Shown: positions 34,552 to 43,054, counted from the first letter of the stretch. The stretch is 64,000 nucleotides of DNA from Candidatus Anammoxibacter sp. (GCA_021777105.1 JAIQZQ010000005.1:62001-126000), one strand, 5' to 3'. Translations and numbers: made by a program. Notes: generated by a model not told the origin, from the sequence alone.

Positions 34552-35882
34552 TGTCGATTTTATTACGATCTCTAACTCTGCAAGCCATCTACGCCGCTAC
34601 TAATCCGGAAAAGTTTTTTGCCAAAATTCAGCAATCTGAAGGCGACCCATTTAAGCTAAAGTTTCCAATAGGCAAAGAGACTCTATTTACGGGGACGCCC
34701 GAAGGGGCCAAAGAGCTTTTTGACGCGCCGGCTAAAACATTCGACCCCACACTTCCCAATCCCGTAAGCCCTCTTCTGGGAGAAAACTCCCTTATTTTAC
34801 TTAAGGGCGAGAGGCATAAGCAGGAGAAAGAATTGCTCATGCCGCTCTTTCATGGCGGGATGATGCGCTCTTACGGCGGCTCTATTCGCGAGATCGTTAA
34901 TGAGGAAATTGATCAATGGCGGTCCAAAGGATGTTTGACGTTGGCGCCGAGTATGCAGACCATTACATTAAGAGTGATTATTCGCGCCGTGATTGGTGTG
35001 ACAAACAAAGAGAGAGAGAAGACGGTCATTTTAAAGGTTAGCCGTTTTCTTGCGGCCTATACTGCTCCGCTAATGCTGTTGCCGTGGATGCGAAAACAAG
35101 CGTGGAATTACGGCCCCTGGGCTGAATTTCAAAAGGCAAAAAAGGCGCTTGACGCTCTTTTGAATCAGGAGATAGAGCTTGCCCGAAAAGCTGGCGGCTC
35201 AACGGATGATGGCGGAAGTCTGCTCTCTAAATTAGTTTTCATGCGCTTGCCGGAAGGGATTGGTTTGAGCGAGGCGGAGATCAGTGACCAATTGAGGACT
35301 TTATTAGTTGCCGGTCATGAAACAACCGCTACGGCATTAGTGTGGGCGCTTTACTACCTGCACAAATACCCGCGTGTTCTTGAAAGGTTGGTCAGGGAAT
35401 TATCAAGCCTGGGAGCGTCATTTAATCTTGACGAAATCGAAGAGTTGCCGTATTTAGAAGCGGTCTGTAATGAGGCGTTGCGTATTCATCCCGTGGTGCC
35501 TATTATTCTGCGCTCTTTGAATGAGGATTTTACATTTCGAGGCGCATTCGCCAAAAAGGGAACCAATATTGGCATTGCCACGACATTGTTGCACTCCGAG
35601 CCTCGCATTTGGCCTGACGCAAAAGAGTTCACCCCGGAACGCTTCTTAGGTAAAAGCTATCTCCCGTATGAGTTTGCTCCCTTTGGAGGAGGGGCGAGGC
35701 GTTGCCTTGGGGCCAATTTTGCCATCTACGAAATGAAGGTGGTTTTAGCTCTGGTTATTGGGCAATTGGATATGCGCTTGATTGATCCGGGAAAGAGGGC
35801 TCGCCCGGTCCTGAGAAATATTACCATGGGCCCCAACATTGCTTTAAAGGCAAAAGTAAAAAGTAAAATAGCAAAAGGTTAG
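34551..35882 (+). CDS. Cytochrome P450
   Basis: 443 residues from ATG 34551, chosen because an AAAGGAG ribosome-binding site lies 8 bp upstream and the start overlaps the preceding stop; a start at 34527 would be less consistent. I-helix motif VAGHETTAT, ExxR in CNEALRIHP, PERF, and heme loop FAPFGGGARRCLGANFA with the cysteine ligand are all present. The N-terminus has no clear membrane anchor. No redox partner is adjacent. It ends the five-gene cluster and is followed by a perfect GC-rich hairpin. A diverged copy of its 3' end lies at 39845. Confidence 0.93.
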   Translation: MSILLRSLTLQAIYAATNPEKFFAKIQQSEGDPFKLKFPIGKETLFTGTPEGAKELFDAPAKTFDPTLPNPVSPLLGENSLILLKGERHKQEKELLMPLFHGGMMRSYGGSIREIVNEEIDQWRSKGCLTLAPSMQTITLRVIIRAVIGVTNKEREKTVILKVSRFLAAYTAPLMLLPWMRKQAWNYGPWAEFQKAKKALDALLNQEIELARKAGGSTDDGGSLLSKLVFMRLPEGIGLSEAEISDQLRTLLVAGHETTATALVWALYYLHKYPRVLERLVRELSSLGASFNLDEIEELPYLEAVCNEALRIHPVVPIILRSLNEDFTFRGAFAKKGTNIGIATTLLHSEPRIWPDAKEFTPERFLGKSYLPYEFAPFGGGARRCLGANFAIYEMKVVLALVIGQLDMRLIDPGKRARPVLRNITMGPNIALKAKVKSKIAKG

Positions 35883-35890
35883 AACTCTTT

Positions 35891-35919
35891 TTAAGCCGGC
35901 CCTTAGGGCCGGCGTAACA
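35891..35919 (+). terminator. Terminator-like hairpin after the biosynthetic cluster
   Basis: TTTTTAAGCCGGCCCTTAGG, then GCCGGCGTAAC: a perfect GCCGGCCC/GGGCCGGC stem directly after the P450 stop. No U-run follows, so it may be a repeat acting as terminator. Confidence 0.55.
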
Positions 35920-35956
35920 AACACATCATTTAACTTAACTTCAAGTTTAAACACAT

Positions 35957-36274
35957 TTATGTTTTTAACAAAAGATATTCATCTTTAACGTTCTTTTTCT
36001 TCCTTTTAGGCTTAACTTTAATTTCCAGTTTCATTCCAATATTATCAATATAATCTATTAACGTAGAGACCTTTATATCTTTTCTTTTTTCAATCTTTGA
36101 GATACCGGGCTGGGTATAGTTTTTCATCTGGGATTGTTTAATCCCCATTTCGTCTCTTAATTTTGATAGCTTAATATTAAAAATATCATTTTCAGCATCT
36201 CTTTTAGCCCTTTTAACTCTTTCAGGCTCTAAAAGACCTTCTAATTCCTTTAATATATTACCTTGTTTTTTCAT
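35957..36274 (-). CDS. XRE-family antitoxin (HigA-like)
   Basis: 105 residues with a Cro/cI-type helix-turn-helix (KLRDEMGIKQSQMKNYTQPGISKIEKRKDIKVSTLIDYIDNIGMKLEIKV), as in HigA/HipB antitoxins. The start overlaps the stop of the upstream truncated toxin (ATGA type), giving toxin-first order as in higBA. It probably autorepresses the pair. Confidence 0.8.
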   Translation of the reverse strand: MKKQGNILKELEGLLEPERVKRAKRDAENDIFNIKLSKLRDEMGIKQSQMKNYTQPGISKIEKRKDIKVSTLIDYIDNIGMKLEIKVKPKRKKKNVKDEYLLLKT

Positions 36275-36435
36275 GTCATTCTCCCAGGTCTTTTAATTGA
36301 ATCTACATATGGACGACACAGAGCAGGGCCGAATTCCTGTAAAATCAAAAGATGCTTTAAGATAGCTTCTTTAGAATCGTCGTCTAGTGATTTAATCCAG
36401 TTTAATACGCTTTCTGTTCTTTCAATATTCCACAT
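36271..36435 (-). CDS. Truncated HigB/RelE-type toxin
   Basis: A 54-codon gene starting at ATG 36435: MWNIERTESVLNWIKSLDDD, SKEAILKHLLILQEFGPALC, then RPYVDSIKRPGRMT. The first ~45 residues match the N-terminal half of HigB-like (DUF891-type) toxins (E...V..WI..L......I......L...G..L..P.V..I). The C-terminal catalytic half is missing; the frame stops inside the antitoxin start. Either the toxin is dead, which leaves a solo antitoxin, or a short variant. The 4-bp overlap with the antitoxin is intact. Confidence 0.65.
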   Translation of the reverse strand: MWNIERTESVLNWIKSLDDDSKEAILKHLLILQEFGPALCRPYVDSIKRPGRMT

Positions 36436-36501
36436 GCATAATTATAACCAACATCATACATGACGTAAAGTGCATATTTGGTTAATTGATGCGCTTTGCC
36501 G

Positions 36502-36632
36502 CAAAAAAAAGGCCGTCTGAATTAATTTACACTAAATCAACTCGCGACGGCCTTATCAAAACATCAACACCACATACCGGATACCATTATTGACGGGAGC
36601 TAGCAATGATACCTGGTGTGGCAATGATTAAT
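36502..36632 (-). ncRNA. Terminator-linked conserved RNA-like element, copy 1
   Basis: Read on the minus strand: ATCATTGC, CTCCCGTCAATAATGGTATC, CGGT, then TGATAAGGCCGTC and a GACGGCC hairpin ending in eight T. The same blocks occur at 39082-39205. The middle contains a CAAT/ATTG stem with a base change that keeps pairing between copies. It follows the stop of the 36799 gene by ~170 bp and may be its 3' UTR or a separate RNA. Confidence 0.5.
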
Positions 36633-36798
36633 TTCTGTGCGATTATACAAAAAGTAGAAGCATAATATAGGCATCAAATGTTTAACAATGCATGTTTACA
36701 TTTTCTGATAATGATAATATAAACATACGAATATGATTAATCTGTGTCCCGCTTTCGTTTAACTACACCAATGACAAATCTTTCTATAATGAAATAAT

Positions 36799-37620
36799 TT
36801 ATAAATGGTAAGGGTTTGGCATGTAATGCAGTTCGTTTATCACTTTTTTTACACCATCAACTTCACATGCCACCTTTTCGCATCGGTACACATCCTTGTC
36901 GGTTGTAATTGACCCTTGTAAAGTGACAACTCCATCTTCCGTCAAAACCTTTAATAAATAAACAGGCATTTTTTCAGCATAAACAATTCGTGTGTAGACC
37001 TTCTGACTCAAACAGAGATCAGCCAGTTTCTTATCTCCCTCAATTTGATGCTCAAGGATACTGGCTGAATGGCATGCATCTTCAATGAGTTTAACAGCTG
37101 CATAAACAGTGAAATGTTCTGTATTGATAGTTAAATCATAGAGTTGCGAATCATCCCAATTGATATGGAAAAAATATTTATGAAATCCTGCCCTGTCATG
37201 ATCACTGTGTTTAATAGCTTGTTCAGCAAGTTGATCATTATATTTAAACTCCTCTTTAACCCTTTTAATTCGTAGTTCATATGGCGCTACAATTTTAATG
37301 TGTAATGTTCCTGGAATATCCGCAAATAGCACATGTCCTCCTCTTCCCATAACAATAGAGTTGTCTTGTCTGGCCAATTCATACATAGTTGATTTCAGGA
37401 AATAGATAAAGCGATCTTTGTCAGATGAAAACATATCCCAAAAAGAGGGTTTTTTCTCGTCATAACGTTTTGCTTGATCTTCCGGAATACTATATTTATT
37501 TACCAGCTCTTTTTCCAACAGCTCTTTATCCAGGAAACTATAACCTGTTTTATCCTGCAAGCTTTTGGCGATTTTTGTGCCAAAACTGCCCATCTGCCTT
37601 GAAATCGTTATAATAGCCAT
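36799..37620 (-). CDS. Cytidylate-kinase-like protein with C-terminal BON domain
   Basis: 273 residues. Residues ~1-185 match the cytidylate kinase-like family: MAIITISRQMGSFGTKIAKSL (P-loop variant), GYSFLDKELLEKEL, IVMGRGGHVLFADIPGTLHIKIVAP and RAGFHKYFFHINWDD. Residues ~195-270 match a BON domain: VYTRIVYAEKMPVYLLKVLTEDGVVTLQGSI, ending in VDGVKKVINEL. BON domains bind membranes or polymers and are usually secreted; here the protein has no signal peptide. The phosphorylated substrate is unknown. It is monocistronic and followed by the RNA-like element. Confidence 0.8.
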   Translation of the reverse strand: MAIITISRQMGSFGTKIAKSLQDKTGYSFLDKELLEKELVNKYSIPEDQAKRYDEKKPSFWDMFSSDKDRFIYFLKSTMYELARQDNSIVMGRGGHVLFADIPGTLHIKIVAPYELRIKRVKEEFKYNDQLAEQAIKHSDHDRAGFHKYFFHINWDDSQLYDLTINTEHFTVYAAVKLIEDACHSASILEHQIEGDKKLADLCLSQKVYTRIVYAEKMPVYLLKVLTEDGVVTLQGSITTDKDVYRCEKVACEVDGVKKVINELHYMPNPYHL

Positions 37621-38120
37621 ATTAATTTCCTTCTTTTATTTACTGCAAGTTTAAATATATTTTAAAAGTTTTGCCTAAATCATCCTAAAAACTAAAAAAC
37701 TTTATAGTCTTGAAATGTTTTTATCTGACATTTGCCGTGCGCGCCTATAAAGGTTCTGCCGGCCTATAATCGCCGGCATTATTAAAACCAAATAACTAAT
37801 ATAAAATAAATATTTACAGTGATTTACGATAATATCTTTTCAAATGAGCCTATAAAAATAATTATAACACATGATTTGATATACAGAACTCTTAAAAGTC
37901 AGTGTAGTTCTGTTAAGAATTTGTTAGCGATACTTCTTGAAATATAATCTTATCATACAAGGCTCTTAGAAGCTAGTCTTTGAATCGTTGTAGTCTGTTC
38001 TCTATGTATTAATTAAAAGCTATTGCGGGCATGGTGTCGTTTAAGAGGATAGTGATGATTTGTAGCGTAAAGAAGAGGGTTTTTATATTGGTATTGAGAA
38101 TGTTTGTTGAAGTAAAGTAA
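37621..38120. other. Intergenic region, nothing recognised
   Basis: AT-rich, with one GCCGGC-TATAATC-GCCGGC hairpin near 37758-37777. No gene is supported. Confidence 0.55.
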
Positions 38121-38659
38121 ACACGCCATAACAATAATAACATATTTAATGTTATAAGGGATGAAATTGATTTGCTTCCACCATCAGGAGATGGGAATGA
38201 AGACCTTGGTTATGGCAATGTCGGAGGCTCAAATCTGCAAGGCATTGAATTTGAGACTAAAGCTGACTTGTCGAATTATTGGCCTGATGCTTACGCTTTT
38301 GCCAACTACACCTACCAGGACGCAGAATCAAGAGGTGATCCGTTGCCGGATGTGCCGAAACACAAGGGTAACATTGGCCTCAATTTAGGAATAACAAAAT
38401 ATTTAAACACAAACATTTCAGCTTTTATAAGCGACTCCAGAACTAGAGCTGAAGATGACTCCAGAGACGATTCACTGGATATGCCCTGGCAAATTTTACA
38501 CTAATAGCAAAAGAATTTCTTGACAATTTAGAGCTTAAAGCCTCGTTATTTAATATTTTTGATAAAGATTACAACGACCCGTCGTTTAATAACACCGTCC
38601 CAAATGATATTCCTAAACCGGGCAGAACATTCTTCATAGAATTAGGGTATAAGTTTTAA
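38121..38659 (+). pseudogene. TonB-dependent receptor, C-terminal fragment
   Basis: An open frame from 38121 gives IRDEIDLLPPSGDGNEDLGY then SNLQGIEFETKADLSNYWPD and YAFANYTYQDAESRGDPLPD, classic strands of an outer-membrane TonB-dependent receptor. It stops at 38504. The continuation in another frame reads NFTLIAKEFLDNLELKASLF then NIFDKDYNDPSFNN, GRTFFIELGYKF and a stop at 38659, the expected C-terminal strand with terminal Phe. A small deletion near 38487 breaks the frame. The barrel start and plug are gone. Confidence 0.82.
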
Positions 38660-38806
38660 TTTTGTCAGTTGTTTGATATAGAGTGATAATATAAAAGCAT
38701 AATAAATCTAGAAATTATTAGATTCCCTTTCAATTTTAACAACAAAAATATTGGCAGCATAATTAGCCAAGGTCTCCACGGTGTTTAAGATATACTCAAA
38801 AGCATT

Positions 38807-38943
38807 AGGTTTTCGAAATTAATCAATGAATAAAAGGCTAAAGCCTTAACTCCAACAAGCTGTGTTTGTTGGAATTTACCCTTTAGGGTTTTATTTCATT
38901 GAATTTGAAGAAAACATACATAGATATAATTTTTCGAAAACCT
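38807..38943. repeat. 137-bp element with perfect 12-bp inverted ends, copy 1
   Basis: AGGTTTTCGAAA at 38807-38818 and TTTCGAAAACCT at 38932-38943 are exact inverted repeats. The interior has AAAAGGCTAAAGCCTTAACT, TTTGTTGGAATT and CCCTTTAGGGTTTTATTTCA, all shared with 47044-47160. Confidence 0.8.
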
Positions 38944-39081
38944 GATTTGTTTGGCTATATCCAGGGTTGTTAATGAAGTTACTCAAGTCAACGAATTATA
39001 ATTAATAAAATATAAATGGATTATTGTTATAAATATATATTGGGTTGAAAATGGTTAACTTGGTTAGCTGAACTGAGGGGA

Positions 39082-39205
39082 AGAAAAAAGGCCGCCCAAA
39101 TCAGACTAATATTAACTGATTATAGACGGCCTTATCATAACTCTATATATTACCACTGCAACCGGATACCAATGTTGATGGAGGTCGGCAATGATAATCC
39201 GAAGT
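39082..39205 (-). ncRNA. Terminator-linked conserved RNA-like element, copy 2
   Basis: Read on the minus strand: ATCATTGCCGACCTCCATCA, ACATTGGTATCCGGT, then TGATAAGGCCGTC and a GCCG...CGGC hairpin followed by T-run. It matches copy 1 at 36502 and lies downstream of the small secreted gene at 39443. Confidence 0.5.
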
Positions 39206-39442
39206 GAAGGTTGATAATTTTATTTCTCCCATGTTTTAATTTTAAATGGGGCAATATTGTCTGAAGACGCACAGTGTGTGGTATTAGCAATCTAGCGGTG
39301 GAAGCTAATATTACTCTCGGCGTTCACCTCTAACTTGGTTTCGGCCCTCTTTTTTTGCCGTATACAGATTGTCATCCGCCCTTGACGGAATGAGAGTTCT
39401 TTATAATGCTTGATTGGAGTTTACACAAAATTATTGACCGGC

Positions 39443-39736
39443 TCAATTATTCTTTTTTTTCTTTTTTTTCTTTTTTTCTCCCGCGGATTGAATGCCGGCT
39501 GTTACTTCTTCAATAGCGGAATCAATTAATTTTATAGCGTTTGATCTATGGCCGCCCTTATTGTGTTTTGCATTTTGAAGACTATTTTTAGCAACTCTAA
39601 GCTGGATGAGGGCTTTTTCCATATGGCCCTGTTCTGCGTAAGATTTAGGGGTGATAATACAAAGAGGTAAACTTAAAATAAAAATTGACAAAATGATTTT
39701 GGCTGACAGCGGTGTAGATCTGTTTTTTTGATACAT
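39443..39736 (-). CDS. Small exported protein with Lys-rich tail
   Basis: 97 residues from ATG 39736, chosen for its AAGGAGA ribosome-binding site; an upstream start at 39793 lacks one. A signal peptide (AKIILSIFILSLPLCIITPKSYA) is followed by HMEKALIQLRVAKNSLQNAK, HNKGGHRSNAIKLIDSAI and EEVTAGI, a small helical family common in bacterial exported proteins whose function is unknown. The last residues are a run of Lys. The poly-Lys tail is encoded by a long TTTTC-type tract. Confidence 0.75.
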   Translation of the reverse strand: MYQKNRSTPLSAKIILSIFILSLPLCIITPKSYAEQGHMEKALIQLRVAKNSLQNAKHNKGGHRSNAIKLIDSAIEEVTAGIQSAGEKKKKKKKKNN

Positions 39737-39844
39737 ATTGTATCTCCTTTCATAAAGTGAAGTGATAAGAAATAGCTTTTTAAAGAGATGCAATTATACG
39801 GAGATAAACAGTAAAATTCAATAGGTTCTTGCAAATTAAAAGTT

Positions 39845-39949
39845 CAATTGGATATGCGCTTGATTGATTCGGGAAAGAGCGTTCGCCCTGCGCTAAGAAA
39901 TATTACCATGGGCCCTAATGTTGCTTTAAAATTAGCGCTAAGCCGCTAA
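39845..39949 (+). pseudogene. Cytochrome P450 3'-end fragment
   Basis: The frame reads QLDMRLIDSGKSVRPALRNI then TMGPNVALKLALSR and stop. It matches the C-terminus of the P450 at 34551-35882; by my count about 76 of 86 bases agree. It is in the same orientation, about 4.1 kb downstream, and nothing of the remaining P450 is left. Confidence 0.9.
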
Positions 39950-40651
39950 TTAAAAAGGCCTATGGCTGTTGACTATTCGCTTTTCCTTCGACATTCGCTT
40001 TTGTTTTTCGCTTGTTAATTTTACAAATTCTATATACGATTTATGCCAATCTTCTATTGACGCTCCAAAAGTTGTTTTAAGAGCGCGGATTTTTTCATTA
40101 TTTGGCATAATATCGACACCTTTACGTATCTTATAAAATTGGTCGACTAACTTGCCGAAATTTTCGATATATTCTTCGTCATCTTCAATCTTGTACATAT
40201 CCGGCATTCTTAAAACATTATGTAAAAAACCTTGCCAATCCGTTACAGCATAATGCGCATGGTATAGTTGGTCTATAGCATGTTGTAATTCATGCGCAAA
40301 TACATATTTAAACGCTGCATCTGAATTTGTTAGTTCAATATTAATCTTTATTTCGCCCGCAAATATAGCGCTTTGCTGTTGGCGCATCAATGATAAGACG
40401 GAAAGTATTTGTATAAAATTGACGGGTATAACATATTTGCCTCTGGAATCACTAAACCTGACATTGGAAAGGACAATAGGAAGCCATTCAAGAATAGAGA
40501 TTTCGATAACATTATTAACATCTTTTAATACTTTAACTTTTTTGCCTTCAAGGCAGCTTAAAACATCTTTAGCGAATAAAGTAAACTTTTCGTCAAGTTC
40601 GAATGTTGTTTTAAGCGCAGCTCCGTTAATTTCTTTTTCCAGCACAATCAT
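39950..40651 (-). CDS. Putative zincin-like metallopeptidase (HELQH)
   Basis: 233 residues without a signal peptide. The only clear motif is YVFAHELQHAIDQLYHAHYA, an HExxH zinc-binding helix preceded by a SDAAFK strand-turn, near residue 120. Additional acidic residues follow in EDDEEYIENF. I do not recognise the family. The gene ends one base after the P450 fragment of the other strand. It may be a cytosolic peptidase; activity is a guess from one motif. Confidence 0.6.
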   Translation of the reverse strand: MIVLEKEINGAALKTTFELDEKFTLFAKDVLSCLEGKKVKVLKDVNNVIEISILEWLPIVLSNVRFSDSRGKYVIPVNFIQILSVLSLMRQQQSAIFAGEIKINIELTNSDAAFKYVFAHELQHAIDQLYHAHYAVTDWQGFLHNVLRMPDMYKIEDDEEYIENFGKLVDQFYKIRKGVDIMPNNEKIRALKTTFGASIEDWHKSYIEFVKLTSEKQKRMSKEKRIVNSHRPF

Positions 40652-40768
40652 AATCTACTTCAATCCCGTGTGTTAATTCTTACACTCATATAAGCCTATT
40701 CATGAAAACTTTTAAATAAAAAAGCTATATTAACCTTCATCACTCCTGAACAATAAGCGCCCCGCCTT

Positions 40769-41125
40769 TTAATCCTCCCCATCAAATTGCCTATTCACGT
40801 TTCTCAATCTTTCAAAAACAACTTTTACAATTGGCAATACCGCTTTAGAATTCCTTGAAAACGCAGCATTAAAACCTTTACGATTAACAACAAACACCTC
40901 TGTATCTTCAAGAGCTATTACTGAAGCAGACCTTGGTTTGTCATCAATAAGCCCCATTTCTCCGAAAATATCCTTTTCCTTTAATACCGAAATAACAACA
41001 TCATTGTTATTTGATGATTTTACAACTTTTACTTTGCCGGATTTTATAACATAAGCGAGGTTTTCAATGGAACCCTCTTTGATTATTATGTCGCCTTTTT
41101 TATATTTCTTTAACTCTTCTTTCAT
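40769..41125 (-). CDS. Single-domain cyclic-nucleotide-binding (CAP_ED) protein
   Basis: 118 residues made of one cyclic-nucleotide-binding domain: YKKGDIIIKEGSIENLAYVI, SGKVKVV, then FGEMGLIDDKPRSASVIALED, which is the phosphate-binding cassette (FGE...RSA). There is no DNA-binding helix-turn-helix, so it is not a CRP-type regulator by itself. The Arg of the cassette is present, so ligand binding is plausible. Confidence 0.85.
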   Translation of the reverse strand: MKEELKKYKKGDIIIKEGSIENLAYVIKSGKVKVVKSSNNNDVVISVLKEKDIFGEMGLIDDKPRSASVIALEDTEVFVVNRKGFNAAFSRNSKAVLPIVKVVFERLRNVNRQFDGED

Positions 41126-41602
41126 CTATGTTAACCTTTGTTAAAGCGCGGCTAATATGGAACCGTCTACGCTAAAATTAAAGCTAAAAGCAAATCCGAT
41201 ACAAACAAAAAAACAGAATCTAATTCGTTAGATACCGTTAAAGTTGCATCATGTAGCCCTGCTTTTTCATAAATATGGATAGGGGCATATTTGCTGCTAT
41301 TTAATCAAAATTGTAACAAAAAGAACCATTAATACAAATAGATAAAACCAGATAAAAATAATATACACAAACAAATCCACCTGAATACCTAAAAATACGA
41401 ACTAGAATAAACTAAACAAAGCTAAACACAAGCGTGTCATTTCGAACAGATGTGAGAAATGACAAATAAATTTAAATTCCGGTAGGTTTTATCGCTTTTC
41501 AAATCCTTTCAAAATAGTTAAAATTAAAGAAAAATTTAGCCAAGGTACGGCGAGGGTACGACAGAACCAAACTGGGATTGTTATAAGCGCCTAAAAACAA
41601 AA
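41126..41602. other. Intergenic region
   Basis: AT-rich sequence with one GTCATTTC...GAAATGAC hairpin near 41436-41462. No gene or regulatory motif is recognised. Confidence 0.55.
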
Positions 41603-42256
41603 ATGATAAGACTTGATTCAAAATATAAACATATAATATGGGATTGGAACGGGACGCTTTTAAACGACACGTGGTTGTGTGTTGAGGTAACGAACGTTAT
41701 GCTGCGCAGACGCAAGTTGCCGGAGGTTGCCATTGATCAATACAGGGATGATTTTGAATTTCCCGTAATTAATTATTATAAACGGCTGGGTTTTGACCTT
41801 GAAAATGAGCCTTTCAACTCAATCTGTATGGAGTTTATCGAGGAGTATGAGAAACGTAAATTCGAATGCGGGTTGCAGCAAGACGCGCCTGCTTTGTTGA
41901 GGGAGATATCAAACAAGGGGTTGCCGCAGTCGATTTTGTCCGCTTATGAAAAGGGGCTGCTTACGGCCACGGTAAGGCATTTTAATATTGATCAATATTT
42001 TAATAATATTGAGGGGTTGCCTGACTACTCGGTGTCAAACAAGATTGGGACGGGCAAGGCGCTGGTTAAACAATTTGACTGCCGGGCCGGCGAGGTTTTG
42101 TTGATTGGGGACACGGTTCATGATTATGAAGTGTCTATCGCAATCGGGGCCGATTGTTTGTTGGTTGCAGACGGGCATCATCCGCAAAACAAACTGGAAG
42201 CATGCGGGGTAAAGGTTGCGGGATCGTTGAGCGAAGCGCTGGATATGACGCCTTGA
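41603..42256 (+). CDS. HAD-superfamily hydrolase (phosphoglycolate-phosphatase-like)
   Basis: 217 residues. Motif I is WDWNGTLLNDTW, where the nucleophile Asp is followed by Trp-Asn in place of the usual second Asp, a variant common in this subfamily. Motif II is ILSAY, and motif IV is LLIGDTVHDYEVS. An alpha-helical cap lies between. It probably dephosphorylates a small metabolite. Confidence 0.85.
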   Translation: MIRLDSKYKHIIWDWNGTLLNDTWLCVEVTNVMLRRRKLPEVAIDQYRDDFEFPVINYYKRLGFDLENEPFNSICMEFIEEYEKRKFECGLQQDAPALLREISNKGLPQSILSAYEKGLLTATVRHFNIDQYFNNIEGLPDYSVSNKIGTGKALVKQFDCRAGEVLLIGDTVHDYEVSIAIGADCLLVADGHHPQNKLEACGVKVAGSLSEALDMTP

Positions 42257-42287
42257 CACGGGTAGTAAGTTTACCGGGTGGGGGATT

Positions 42288-42914
42288 TCAAAACGCTTTT
42301 ATATTTGAAAGCACATCAAAATAAGGGAAGTTTCTGCCTGGGCAGGCGGTCTCGCGAACGTGTTTGTGGAGGATGACGTTCTCCGAGGGGATGTTATATT
42401 GTTCCTGGAAGAAGTTTACCAGGCTGATTAGAGATGACATCTGCCTTTCAGATGGGATGCGGTCTTCAAAATTGCCCACCAGGCATATGCCTATTCCAAA
42501 CTTGTTATACTCCTTTACGCCGGCGTGCGCGCCGTCGATCTGCCTTGCCCATCTGCTTCCCACTTCAACCTTGCCGTTGCCTGAGCCTTTGCCGTTGCCG
42601 ATCACAAAATGGTAGCCAAGGCCCCTGTTCCATCCTCTGACTTCCCTGTGTTCCTTGTCAAAGTCGGCGGCGTTGCCGGATTTTGACGCGCTATGGTGAA
42701 TGACTATATATTTCCACGGTCTTGAGCCGCAATGCATCTTTATCTCTTTTGAAATCTCAGGATAAGTGTTTATTTGGGGTTCGGGGATTGGATCAGGCGC
42801 GACGACAACCGGAGGCGTATCTTTCGGGCCAAACGAAACGCACCCGGCAAAACTTAACAAGACTGCGGAAATTAAAAGGCACAAAATTGGGAAATAACGA
42901 TTTTTCATATTCAA
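42288..42914 (-). CDS. N-acetylmuramoyl-L-alanine amidase lipoprotein (PGRP/amidase_2)
   Basis: 208 residues. A lipobox (LLSFAGC) marks an outer- or inner-membrane lipoprotein. A Pro-rich linker leads to an amidase_2/PGRP domain: YIVIHHSASKSGNA supplies the first zinc His, GYHFVIGNG the Tyr/His region, and ILHKHVRETACPGRNF the second His and the Cys ligand. It cleaves the amide between MurNAc and L-Ala, so a cell-wall remodelling or recycling role is likely. Confidence 0.88.
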   Translation of the reverse strand: MNMKNRYFPILCLLISAVLLSFAGCVSFGPKDTPPVVVAPDPIPEPQINTYPEISKEIKMHCGSRPWKYIVIHHSASKSGNAADFDKEHREVRGWNRGLGYHFVIGNGKGSGNGKVEVGSRWARQIDGAHAGVKEYNKFGIGICLVGNFEDRIPSERQMSSLISLVNFFQEQYNIPSENVILHKHVRETACPGRNFPYFDVLSNIKAF

Positions 42915-43054
42915 AATAAAGGCATCCGGGCAGGCCGGATAATGTAAAATGTGAAAGGCAAAAGTAAAAAATCAAGCTCTGTTTTTATGTTAAACAGTGA
43001 CAACTCTTTTAAAATCTTCAAAAGTATATCAAAAATAGTGAAAGCAGCAAAGGA

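Larger units (their letters stand above)
38660..39442. other. Intergenic region with repeats
   Basis: It contains the 137-bp inverted-end element (38807-38943) and the second RNA-like element (39082-39205). No gene is supported. Confidence 0.6.
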
